A stretch of DNA of 64,000 nucleotides from Labia minor. Taxonomy: Eukaryota > Arthropoda > Insecta > Dermaptera > Spongiphoridae. Below are positions 1 to 10,662 of the stretch, in pieces. The stretch is taken from contig OY720345.1 of assembly GCA_963082975.1 (NCBI GenBank), positions 6,102,491 to 6,166,490 on the forward strand, written 5' to 3'. The first letter of the stretch is position 1. The number at the start of each line of letters is the position of its first letter. The position numbers were made by a program, and so were the translations under genes. The notes beneath the pieces are model-generated. The model made no database searches, was not told the DNA's origin, and saw only the letters and a program-made list of their open reading frames with translations.

Positions 1-1009
1 TTGTAAATTAATAGGTGAATAAAATACAGGTTGTTTTGACTCTTGTATAATTTATAATTGATAACAGAAAAAAAAGACATTTATAATAATACAAATTTTT
101 TTTTTCCCACAAACTGACACCAAATGGATGCACGTGTTTCTGAATGGATAAATAAAAGTGGATACACATTATACATTAAAAATAATAAAAATTACCAACC
201 TCTTATTTTTATTTTTTTTTTTTTTTTGAAATTCATTTCAATTTTAATAAATTTTAATTTTTTATTAAAATATAATACTTAATTAGTTAGAAATCAAAAT
301 TATACATATTTATTATATCAATTATTTATCTTGTACATTTAAATTTTGAAAAAAAAAAACAACAAACATCTATTAACATTTTTTGTTTATTTGTGACAAA
401 TAAATATGCGATTGAAATATACTACTTACTTACTAATATTAAACTACATTTGTGCCAAATTTCATACTAATCTGAACTTTTATATAGATTTCTATATGCA
501 AACATTTTTATAGAAATAGAAAAATATAATTATGTAGATGTTAACTCCATCCTCCATCTCACTTGTGTCCCCCATTTAACACAGTACATACGTATAGTGT
601 ACATACTCTCTCTCTCTCTCTTTTCAATCTGGCAAATAGACAAAACGGCTCCATTCCAGAAATCATTACTAACAATTCATACTCGTTTTTTTTACCAAAG
701 TTAAATGTCAATGTTGTGATTTTAAAATTTCCACAAAAAATACAAATTCCATTCCAGGTCATTTAACTAGAATACATAATCATCCAGTGTCATTTAGAGT
801 TCACATTCTTTCTCCATTTAAAACACACCAATTATCCATTTAAGATTTGTATTGTCAAAATTTTACTACTTCATCACTCAACCATGACCATTTATTACAA
901 ACAGATTTGATGACAAATAAAAAAAACAAAAAAAAAACTTCAAAAGAACAAAGTGGTACCGGTTCCTAGAAAGTATTTGTTTTGTCCATCAACATTTTTT
1001 TCAAACTCT
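1..1009. other. intergenic, no gene seen
   Basis: AT-rich sequence with A- and T-runs and a short CT microsatellite near 608-620. The open frames here are short, have no recognisable similarity and show no splice context. I see nothing functional. Confidence 0.6.
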
Positions 1010-1017
1010 CCTAATGT

Positions 1018-1296
1018 CAGTGGTGTATTGGGAGGAGGGGAACGCGGGGGAACGACGTTCCCTTACCTTTTTTCAGAACCCGAACGCGTTCCAGTACTTT
1101 TTCATGTCCCGACAACTCCCACTTAAATCTACTGTGTTAGAATTTCTTTTATTATGTTCGTTAATATTTTGTTTAGTAAGAATAAGAAAAAATAAAAACT
1201 TAAATAGAAAAAAATAGTTTGCTGAAAATACGATTTTTTTTTATTTTTGCTCCCACTATACGTTCCCTTACTTCTTATATTACCAATACATCACTG
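1018..1296. mobile_element. hAT-type MITE with perfect 8-bp TSD
   Basis: A 279-bp non-autonomous element. The left end reads CAGTGGTGTATTGG and the right end is the inverted CAGTGATGTATTGG. It is flanked on both sides by the direct repeat CCTAATGT (1010-1017 and 1297-1304), the 8-bp duplication that hAT transposases make. Terminal CA/TG bases and imperfect inverted repeats also fit hAT. There is no transposase ORF. A fragment of the same family occurs at 44253-44327. Confidence 0.88.
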
Positions 1297-1304
1297 CCTA
1301 ATGT

Positions 1305-1780
1305 GTATCCATATTTTGTCATATTCATACTAAATTAATTTCAATACTATAAAATGAATGATTCTTATTTATACGAGTGTGTCTGTATGTTTCTCTTGTG
1401 TGTGAAATGAATCTATGTACAATATTTTAAAGTAAAAGTAAAATGAAAAAATAAATAAATAAATAATATATTAATAAATTATAAAATAAAACCAAGAAAA
1501 TAACGGATAACTACCGTACAAAAGCTCAATTTTTGAAAAATGATTTTAATTTTATAATTAAACGATATATACATCGGCACAAACGAATATATATATATAT
1601 AATAAAATAAAAAATCAATTAATTTAAATGTGCCAAAACAGAAAACGTTTTATGAATTGAAAGAATTATCATAAATAGAAATATAATATGTATATATATA
1701 TATACCAGAGAAAGAAGACATCCAATGCCATAATCGATTAAAATGGTTATATTATCGTTTTAAAAAATATAACTTTTAAG

Positions 1781-1815
<35 letters not shown>

Positions 1816-2996
1816 TTGAGGAGCAAAACAAGTATCTGGCCAAAATATTAAATATAAAATAAAACTTTTCTATATTATTATTATTATTATTTTGCGTTTA
1901 AATAGAATAGTTTATTATATTTTATATTATGATATTATTATTATTATTATTATAGAGTTGAATTGAACATTTATTTTGTTTTTCTGACCTTTTATCCTTC
2001 TTCTCCTCCCCATATGCTAAATCCCTATCAAATTAAATAGTTTAAATATTCATTTCAATTAATTGAAAATTTTAAAATACATTATATTACAATATTTAGG
2101 TGTTGAAAATGGGTGAACATTGAACTCTGATGAAAGTTTAGGGAATTAAAAAAGAATGGGAATTTAATTAAAAGCTCAGCTCAAGATAGAAAGGTAAAAG
2201 TAACTAATAATGTAACTAGTAATGTCTTATATATAATTAAAATATTAATTATTTCTTCCCACTCCATCAGAAAAAAACAAAAACAATTTTTACTTATAAT
2301 TTAATAATTTTTAGAGTTAAAATATTTATATTTTGCTCATAATTTTGTTTTTTGATTTTTTGATAAATTTTTTTATTAATATCTATATTATATAAATATT
2401 TATTTCATATACTTGATAGCTAATATATTTTTAATCTATTCTCTATATTTTATTATAATTTGTAATTTATATCACTAAATGATTATTTATAAAGAAATAA
2501 CAACTTACATTTATGGCCACCTTTTTGTATCTCTCTCTCTCTCTCTATCTATCTATCTATATATATATATATATATTGATATATATAAATATAAAACAAA
2601 AATAAATTGATAAAAAGATTTTTGTTTATTATTATAGATGAATTCTAGCTAAAAAAAAATAACAAAAAATTTTAAAAAATCAACTTTTTTTGTTTTAATT
2701 TATAAATTTAATTTACTATTTTATAGAAAACAAAAAAAAAATTAAAAAAATATAAACAATAAATTTAAAAATAATTGTTATGTCAATTTTTCAGGAATAT
2801 AATTTTTTTATTTACATTTAAAAAATCATTTTTAAAAAAAAAAATTTTCTTCTTTTCTTTGTTGTCTTGGTTCTCTTGTGAATAAGATTTTATTTTATTT
2901 TATTTTAAATGATACAAAATTTAGAATAATATCTATATTTATATTTTTTATATATCTTATATTATTATTATTACTATGTAGTAAATATATTATATT
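1305..2996. other. intergenic, microsatellites only
   Basis: Very AT-rich. Simple repeats stand out: (TA)n near 1783-1812, (TTA)n near 1876-1890 and 1936-1953, and a CT/TATC/TA compound tract near 2531-2576. No coding signal or structured element was seen. Confidence 0.6.
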
Positions 2997-3004
2997 ATTT
3001 ATAC

Positions 3005-3276
3005 CAGAGGTCGGGGAACCGGGGTAAATTACCCCAAATGGGGTAAAAATGAAACTTTTGTGAGTAAAAAGTATATACATATTTTTAATTTGCTATTTTA
3101 TAAACCTTTTAGTATTTTTACAAATTATTTTCTTTTCAAAATTATCGTGGGGACTATAATAGGAAAGATGCTAAAAAGAGGCGATTTCGTTGGGTTTTTT
3201 TTACTATTCACCAATATAATATCAACTAACACCAAAATATTTTGGGGTAATGATTAAAAATGTTCCCCGACTGCTG
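3005..3276. mobile_element. hAT-type MITE with perfect 8-bp TSD
   Basis: A 272-bp element with imperfect terminal inverted repeats: CAGAGGTCGGGGAAC on the left, and the inverse of CAGCAGTCGGGGAAC on the right. The direct repeat ATTTATAC flanks it at 2997-3004 and 3277-3284. The duplication has TA at its centre, as in Buster-type hAT insertions. It carries no transposase. Confidence 0.88.
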
Positions 3277-3517
3277 ATTTATACAAACATGTAATTATAA
3301 AATATATACTGGGTTTTGAAATCAAATAGTCATCTTATAGTGAATTTATAATATAATATAGTTATATAGTATAATAATGATGATTCTTTTTTATTTCTTT
3401 TTTAACGAAGATGTGTAACTTATTTAATGAAACAAGTTAAGACACAATAAATGAAAATACTATATGAGTATGTATATATTTATTTAGTCATTTGTAAGAA
3501 TAAACAAACTTCTATAG

Positions 3518-3755
3518 CTATAGTCGGAGAGACGAAAGTTGGTGCGTGAGGGGAGGCGGGGGTACCTCCTCCTAGAGTGATTTCCCTCCATCACAGTCTT
3601 CTACTCTCTCAAACTAAACTATAAAAAAATGTGATATGCGCAACAGAGTTGCGCGGTGTGGTCTTGTTGGAATGGTGGGGGCAAGCGCGGGAACTGGTTG
3701 GCCGAGGGTGGGGGTCGGCTCAGGCACCAACTCTCCAATGCCTCTCCGACTATAG
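3518..3755. mobile_element. GC-rich terminal-inverted-repeat element
   Basis: About 238 bp bounded by inverted copies of CTATAGTCGGAGAG; a second inverted block, AGTTGGTGC, lies just inside each end. The interior is strikingly GC-rich for this genome. The target duplication cannot be read with confidence because the repeat itself ends in TATAG; TA is possible, which would suggest a Tc1/mariner or PIF type MITE. A GA microsatellite follows directly. Confidence 0.55.
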
Positions 3756-4665
3756 TCTATTTTTTGAGAGAGAGAGAGAGAGAGAGTGATGTGTGAAAAG
3801 AAAAGAAAACAAAAATTTAGATACATGAGACATTTAGTCCTTTTAAAATATGTCCAATGTATTAATAAAGTGACAAGTGACTATATTTTCCCTATTATGA
3901 TTATATTTATTTCCTAATATATTTTGAAAAATGTATCAATTTATTTTAGGATATTGATAATAGAATTCCTCTTTAATTTTTTTTTTAATTTCACTTAAAA
4001 CATTTCAAAATCCAATAATTTTATTTTATAATTATCGAATTATTATATGTTTAAAAAAAATTCTAATGATTAATTAATGATTTTAAATAAATTCCTATCC
4101 ATATGTTTCGGATAAAAAGCAAACGATTGAATTAATCAAAGTGGTAAGATAAGAAAATTAATTATAAATTCACTTTAAAACAACCAAATTTTGCGCTCTT
4201 ATTTTTTCTAGATAAATGATAATAAATATTATAATAATTTATAAAGATTAAAGAATTAATTTATATAATAATAAAAAATAATTATTCAATATAATAAAAT
4301 ATCAATTTTTTTAAGTAAATAAAAACTAATAAAAATAACTTGAGTCACTTTGTTAAAAATGATGGAGAAAACTTTAATTAATTTAGGTTGAAATTATTTA
4401 ATATATTCATTTTCTTTTTTTTTTTCTTTTATAACTTTCACCCAATTTTTTTTGTTAGAAAAGGGTATAATATTTCTTATTAGACCGAAGAATATTAATC
4501 GTTGTCACCATAATCATAAAACATTTGTTATTACGAACAAATTAAATGATAGGTAGCTGATTGATGAATAATTAAGATTAGAAGTTCCAATTTAATAGTT
4601 GTTTAAAGCTAAATAAATAGATGAAATTATTTTTTCAGAACCAGAACAATATCTTAATGTCAATC
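3756..4665. other. intergenic, no gene seen
   Basis: AT-rich, with a (GA)n tract at about 3768-3786 and many homopolymer runs. No ORF or repeat structure that I can support. Confidence 0.55.
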
Positions 4666-4673
4666 CACATAGG

Positions 4674-4869
4674 TAGGGTTACCAAAAGTCCCGTTTTTAT
4701 GTGCTCTGTCCCGGCGTCCCCAAAAATGTCTTCAGGACTGCCTATTGACCCGTTTTTTTTAATATCTAGGACATTTCGTACTTTTTTTTCAAGATTTTTT
4801 CAATTTTGTTCTAAAAAAAAAGGTAAACCGTTTGTACAGGTTTGGTGTTGTCGAAATATGGTCACCCTA
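4674..4869. mobile_element. hAT-type MITE with perfect 8-bp TSD
   Basis: A 196-bp element. The left end is TAGGGTTACCA and the right end is the inverse of TAGGGTGACCATA. The direct repeat CACATAGG flanks both sides (4666-4673 and 4870-4877). Its termini differ from the CAGNG ends of the other hAT elements here, so a different hAT lineage mobilised it. Confidence 0.85.
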
Positions 4870-5252
4870 CACATAGGTCATATGAAATAAAATACAAATG
4901 AAAGAAAATTAAAAATTGAATTTTCTATTTTTATTTAGAATAGCTAATAAATTTATCATACACAAAAACAATTGATTTAATAGAAAAATTGATAATTTAT
5001 TATTTGAAATAATTTTATATAAATCAGTTAATCACACAATCTTTTTAAATGATTCTACATAATATTTGTTATCATTTATTAATAGAAATATATTTATATA
5101 TAAGATAAATATTGGTTGTATAATACTATAATCATTAGTATTAAATTGTACTATAATTTTTTATATACATATAATAAGTATATTATATATATATATATAT
5201 ATATATTATATAAATTTATTATGTAAAAATAGTTTTGTTTGTTCTTTTAAAG

Positions 5253-5677
5253 CAGTGGTTCATAAAATTCATATTCATCAATGGAATTTCTTTAAGGTTT
5301 GTTTCTTTAAAGTCTGTTCAGGCTTTTTTTTAATTTATAAATGAATTAATGGAATTTTTAAGGTCAAAACTTGAGGAAATCTCGTTGATATACCTTCGGC
5401 CTTTAACCGGAGTGTGTTTGAGAGAGCATTTCCAAGAGTGCGAGTAAAAAAAAATTGAAAAAAACAAAGATTATTAACAAAAGCTAATAATATTTAGCAA
5501 AGCTCAAAATTCACTTTTGCTAATGAAAATAAATAAAAATCGCTTAAATTGAATTGATAATTTAAAAAATAGAGACTCGTTTAAAAAATAAATGATGAAT
5601 AAACAACAACTTCATTTTAAATTTGTGCAATCTAATGTTTATCAAAACTGACCAATAAAATAGTTCAAGAACCACTG
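5253..5677. mobile_element. old hAT-type element
   Basis: About 425 bp bounded by CAGTGGTTC and its inverse GAACCACTG, preceded by AAG and followed by CTT. The flanking 8-mers no longer match well, so this is older than its neighbours or its ends are rearranged. No transposase frame remains. Confidence 0.6.
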
Positions 5678-5978
5678 CTTCTTAGAGTCTGACACAAATA
5701 ATTTGAAATGTACAATGGTCTAAGCCGCACAAAAAGTCGAAGTGGTGCAAATATTGGAAGTATTTCTTAACGATGTTGAATCTAAATTCGTTCCAGGTCA
5801 ATTAATAAAATGAATTAATCGATTTCTAAATTCAAATTTATATGATTAACTCTTTTTTTATTAATAATATAACCTTTAGAATAGCTTGATTAATTGTAAG
5901 ACAAACTAATCATAAATAATTAAATTTTCTATTTTTTTAACATACATATCCCTCCATAAAAACTGACCTGACCTGACC

Positions 5979-6104
5979 TGGCCAACAATTCAAGCGTTGT
6001 TTATCGGTTTCAAGTTATTTGTGGCGACCACTGGCAAATGCTGGTCAACAATTCAAGCGTTGTTTATCAGTTTCAAGTTATTTGTGGCGACCACTGACAA
6101 ATGC
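5979..6104. repeat. 63-bp direct tandem duplication, two copies
   Basis: Units 5979-6041 and 6042-6104 are adjacent and differ at only a few positions. Both contain GTGGCGACCACTG. The low divergence suggests a recent slippage or replication event. No coding potential. Confidence 0.85.
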
Positions 6105-7469
6105 TTTGTGTTATGGTACCACTGTATATGTCAAACTCTTGTTCTTTATATTTGAATTACCTAAATGGTAATTAACAAAAAAAAAAAAAAACAATTAATA
6201 TGATGTTGTTTTTTTAAATAAATATTGTAAATATAATTACTTAAATAAACCAAAAGAATAGTAATTTAATAATTTTGAAAAAAATTAAAAAATTATTTCC
6301 TCATTAAAAAAAATGTAATAAATCAATCCTATAAAAAAAAAATCAACACATCTTGAACAAGTTATTAATTTCATATTACAAAATTAACTATCTATCTTCT
6401 ATTTATCACTCTATCTCTATGGAGCTAGTGAATTTGAAAGTTCATGGTCGCATCAACCACACTATCCGTACCTATATTTAACCATTCAATTCCTATACTC
6501 TTCTAATTCTCTTTCATATCTGATTTTAAGTATATTATCCTACTACTCATTTCTTCAATTTCTGGTTGATCATTCCATATTAATCTTTAACTGCTACGAG
6601 TAAGTTTCTCAATTGATTATTTTAAAAAAAGTAAGTATTGTTATTTATATTTTGATAATGTATTATCAATAAAATATTGTACATTCACCTATATTTTCTT
6701 ATAAATCAACTAGCAATATATACTATTCATTAATAGTATTAATTTAAATTAATTGATTTATTTGTTTTTTTATTATTAAGTTCATTTATTAATTTTTTGA
6801 GACCATAGTTATTTTCCTCCCTTAGAAGTAACTTATAAGAACTATGAGGCACTAGGGGATTTGAAAATTATTAGTCGCATGGGTAAATGAATTGGGCTGG
6901 AAGAGGAGAAACTTTTAAATTTATATACAATTTAATATTATTTTTTGTTAATATCATATCAAAAAGAGAATTTATTAAAAATGAAAAATAAAAAAAGAAA
7001 CCTATTAATAAAAAATTTTAATAGGATACAATAATTTAGATTTAAAATAATTTAAAACGACTCGTTTATATCATTTGTCTAAAAAATCATATTTTAATTT
7101 TTATAAAACCAAGAAATAATTTTTGAAATTAAAATTGAGTTGTAATTAATAATTGAAACAAAAACAAAGATAATATAATTTAGTCATTTTAATTGACTTT
7201 TTGAAAATATTTTTGTATTCATAAAACACTAAAAAAATACTTTCTGTTTTTTCTATATTAGACATTGATAAAATTTATACCCTTCACTTTTAAATAAGAA
7301 AGAAGGGTAATCATTGAATGTAACCCCGTGAGGTAAGGGAGGTGAATTACTTAACCAAACTTGTTCCATTAAATAGTGCTAATCATCCTTTCTTAGAAAT
7401 TTGCATGGGCATCTTATATTTTTCTATATATTTTTAGATAAAAAAAGATTGAAATTTTTACATGTATAC
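6105..7469. other. intergenic, no gene seen
   Basis: AT-rich and without long ORFs. Nothing resembles a terminal repeat or RNA gene. Confidence 0.5.
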
Positions 7470-7580
7470 CATTTAACCATTATCTGACATCCATCTTGGG
7501 ATTATAGATTGGTTCAACCATTTGGCCTCTAGAGGGCAGCACCTATAATCCCAAGATGGATGCCGGATAATGGTTAAATG
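7470..7580. mobile_element. short palindromic MITE / hairpin
   Basis: Two 38-bp arms (7470-7507 and 7543-7580) are near-perfect reverse complements, starting CATTTAACCATTATC on the left; the loop of about 35 bp contains GGCCTCTAGAGG. A transcript would fold into a pre-miRNA-sized hairpin. It lies about 470 bp upstream of the GLOD4 start codon. A palindromic MITE is the simplest reading; a small-RNA precursor is possible but unsupported by sequence alone. Confidence 0.7.
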
Positions 7581-8051
7581 TCACAATGTAAAATATGTTT
7601 GAACAAATTAAAACCATTTATTTATAAAACATAAATCTTATTCTATATATTCTACTTCAACATTAACAATATTCTGCATTTAATATAGGATAGATTAAAT
7701 AATTTTTCATCTAATACAAATAAAAAAATTATGAATTATTAAAATTAATGATTTTCATTATTTTTTGTTTTTTTTATTTTATATACTTTTCTAGAAGAGA
7801 AAATATACATTTATTATTTGAAAATGTATTCTTTTCTTCTTTAAAAATGTGAATAGGTTGATTACCAAAAGGATTTCCCATTTTTGGGAAAGTGATTTAG
7901 ATATTCAAATTAATATTATTAATTTGTTTTTGTTTTTGCTGCACCCTGCTGGCCACAGTTCATATTATTATTTATTGACACGTCTTATTTTTATTGACAT
8001 TTGGTTAAAAATTATAACAAATTATTGTTAAGAATAGCAAATTTTTCAAAA

Positions 8052-10460
8052 ATGATCACTGGCCGAGCATTACATTTTGTTTTTAAAATTGGAAATAGAA
8101 CTGAAACTGCACGATTTTATAAAGATGTCTTAGGAATGCGTGTAAGAGAAAAATATATCCTTAAACATAAAAATTACTTACAGTAAATAATTTTAATTTG
8201 ACATATTTTAATATTCTCTTTAACTCTTTTTAATTTTATGAATATTAAATGAAAAATTGGTAATTATACAGATCCCGGTACACGGTACAGAACACGGTAG
8301 ATTTAACTTGAAAAAAATTTACATCTGCAAATATTTAATTCTCAATATATTTATCTTCTTCACTATTTATAAGGTTTATATTTTCTTAATAACATTATTT
8401 ATTATATTTTTAGGTATTAAGACATGAAGAATTTACAGAAGGTTGTGAGGCAGCATGTAATGGGTATTTATTTATTAATTTATTAAATAATATTGATGAA
8501 AAATGTTATGTTGGATTTTAAATATATTTATTAGACCGTACGATAATCGTTGGAGTAAAACGATGGTAGCGTATGGACCAGAAGATACACATTTTGCAAT
8601 TGAACTGACATATAATTATTGTGTAAATAAATATGAAAATGGCAATGACTTTTTTGGAATAACAATCAAATCGAAGGAAATTATTGAAAGGGCAAAACAA
8701 CACAATTGGCCTATAGAAGAAGGATGTTTTTATTGTTTAACAGCACCTGGTGGTTATAAATTTTATATCATTGATGAACCTCAACCCATAGATCAAGGTA
8801 TTCTTTTGATTTTCTTAATATTTATAAGAATATATTTACCTATTTTAAATGTTTTTTTTCAGATCCTATTCAAAAGGTGTCACTTAATTGTTCTAATTTA
8901 ACAAAGACAATTGATTATTGGAATGGAATACTTGGATTAGAAATGTTTAATCAAAGTGAAAATAGTGTCAATTTTGCTTTTAAACAAAGTGAGGTTCGCC
9001 TAGAATTTTTTTCAATAGGTAAAATTTAAATTTTACTCATTTTTTTTTTAATTGGCTTTATAGATATATTAAGATGTAATTTAAAATAAAAACAATTGAA
9101 TATAATTCAGTCTTGGTATAAAAATGAAAAAAATTAAAATTATATATAGATTGATAAAATTGTGGGTTGAAGCCAGGATTATCTAAAATGATTGACTTTT
9201 GAGTATAATAAAATTTTATATTTTATTTTAATGAATTGATTTGTTCTCATAGTTTCCACGTTTACCCACTGACTGTATAGATATCCATATTAATGCTTGC
9301 CTAGCTCAAAAAAATTCCAGGTCCTAAAAATGTTCTAGTGTTTTCATTATAATTTTTTTTTTTTAATTTCTCGTAACTAAATAGAACAATATATAGATAC
9401 TTTCTTACTTATATAAGCATTTAGAGCAGTGATTCTCAACCTTATTTTTACCGCGGCACACTTTTAACGGTTTAAAAATTTGGCGGACACACAAAGAAAA
9501 AGATAAGTGTAAAGTTATTAACTTACCTATAATAGAATGTGTAATATAGTTTATGATAATAATCAGGGGTCGGCAACCTTTTTCAATAGTCGCGCTCATT
9601 TCTAAAATAATATAACAGGGGTGGGCACAAAAAGAGTCAAACGTTCAAGAGCCTGATCGCAAAAACATTTTACCTTTTTTTTACATATATATATTTATAA
9701 AATAAATAAGTTCTTTTTCTTAATTTGAACTTTACATTTGTAACATTTGGCGGCATATTTTGAAAATTTCGCGACACAGTGGTTGAGAATCAGATTCACT
9801 GATTTAGAGGTTTAAAGGTCTATAGTTGAGGATAGTTGTCTATAGTTGTTTTTTAAATCTCTTTCAAATATGATTTTTAATTGTTTTAAGTGGAAAGCTA
9901 TCTTAGCTATGGTAATAGTCAATGTTAATCAATTCATTTATGAAATAATATTTATTAAACAATATTATAAGATAGAAGTCTTTCAAAAAAAAAAAAAAAA
10001 ATGAATAGATATTTATATCTTTGTCCTGTAGTTAAAATTCAAAATTAAATTTTTTTTTTTAATAAAAAAATAAATTATAAATTCATTTCAGGAAAAACAA
10101 TTGAACATAAAGATGCTTTTGGAAGAATTGCATTTTCATGTCCCTATGATCAGCAACCTATCATCGAGAAGTTAATTAAAGAAAAGAACCAAACTATTTT
10201 AAAACCTCTAGTATCTCTACCAACACCTGGAAAAGCGACAGTTAGAGTTATAATTTTAGCAGATCCAGTAAGAAAATATTATTAAACAATATGTATCTTA
10301 AAAATTTTTGCTTAATGAGTAATTTTATAATAATTTTCAGGATGGCCATGAAATCTGCTTTGTTGATGATGAAGGATATCGAAAACTTTCTGAATTTGAT
10401 CCAGAGGGTGATGGTTTATTAGAAAAATATATTATTAAGGATGAAAATAGAAAAACATAA
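8052..10460 (+). CDS. GLOD4: GLOD4-like glyoxalase domain-containing protein 4
   Basis: Six exons: 8052-8141, 8414-8463, 8535-8797, 8863-9018, 10092-10267 and 10341-10460. All introns are GT-AG and phases agree, giving 284 residues (human GLOD4 is about 298). The product has two vicinal-oxygen-chelate (glyoxalase/bleomycin resistance) domains, roughly residues 5-120 and 130-260. Family hallmarks visible are [12 protein letters not shown] at the start, PGGYKFY at the end of the first domain, and FGRIAFSCP and DGHEICFV in the second. GLOD4 proteins belong to the glyoxalase fold, but their substrate is not settled, so I assign no reaction. The start is the first ATG in frame with the conserved N terminus. 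Introns are short except intron 4 (about 1.07 kb), which carries hAT elements. Confidence 0.93.
9427..9801. mobile_element. hAT-type element inside GLOD4 intron 4
   Basis: A 375-bp insertion with ends CAGTGATTCTCAACC and, inverted, CAGTGAATCTGATTCTCAACC, flanked by perfect ATTTAGAG duplications (9419-9426 and 9802-9809). It accounts for about a third of the unusually long intron 4. A fragment of another hAT family lies inside it. Confidence 0.87.
9564..9680. mobile_element. nested hAT fragment
   Basis: Two hAT-like terminal sequences in the same orientation, CAGGGGTCGGCAACC at 9564 and CAGGGGTGGGCAC at 9616, lie within the larger intron 4 element. They look like broken ends of related non-autonomous elements; no intact partner terminus was found. 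Confidence 0.4.
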
Positions 10461-10486
10461 AAATTGTATAAAAAAATCAGAAATTT

Positions 10487-10492
10487 ATTAAA
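10487..10492 (+). promoter_or_regulatory. candidate poly(A) signal of GLOD4
   Basis: ATTAAA about 27 nt past the GLOD4 stop codon. It is a common variant signal, but chance matches are frequent in sequence this AT-rich. Confidence 0.3.
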
Positions 10493-10642
10493 TTATCTTT
10501 TTTAAAACAAAAAGATATATATTCTATAATATATAAATATTAAAAAATTATAACTATTTTTTTTATTAAAATCGTAAAAAATATTTTTTTATATTATTAT
10601 TGTTAAAATGGATATTAAAACACAAATGTTCTTATAAAATTT

Positions 10643-10648
10643 TTTATT
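10643..10648 (-). promoter_or_regulatory. candidate poly(A) signal of NCBP3
   Basis: AATAAA on the minus strand, 15 nt beyond the NCBP3 stop. With the GLOD4 end about 200 bp away, the two convergent 3' UTRs must be short or overlap. Confidence 0.35.
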
Positions 10649-10662
10649 AAAACTCAATAATT

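Noticed and set aside
563..1217. Open frames of about 67 codons in the first 1.3 kb
   Set aside because: No recognisable similarity, opposite-strand overlap, no splice context; one lies largely in a hAT MITE.
7849..8031. 60-codon plus-strand frame just before GLOD4
   Set aside because: AT-rich composition typical of non-coding DNA and no match to the GLOD4 N terminus, which starts at 8052.
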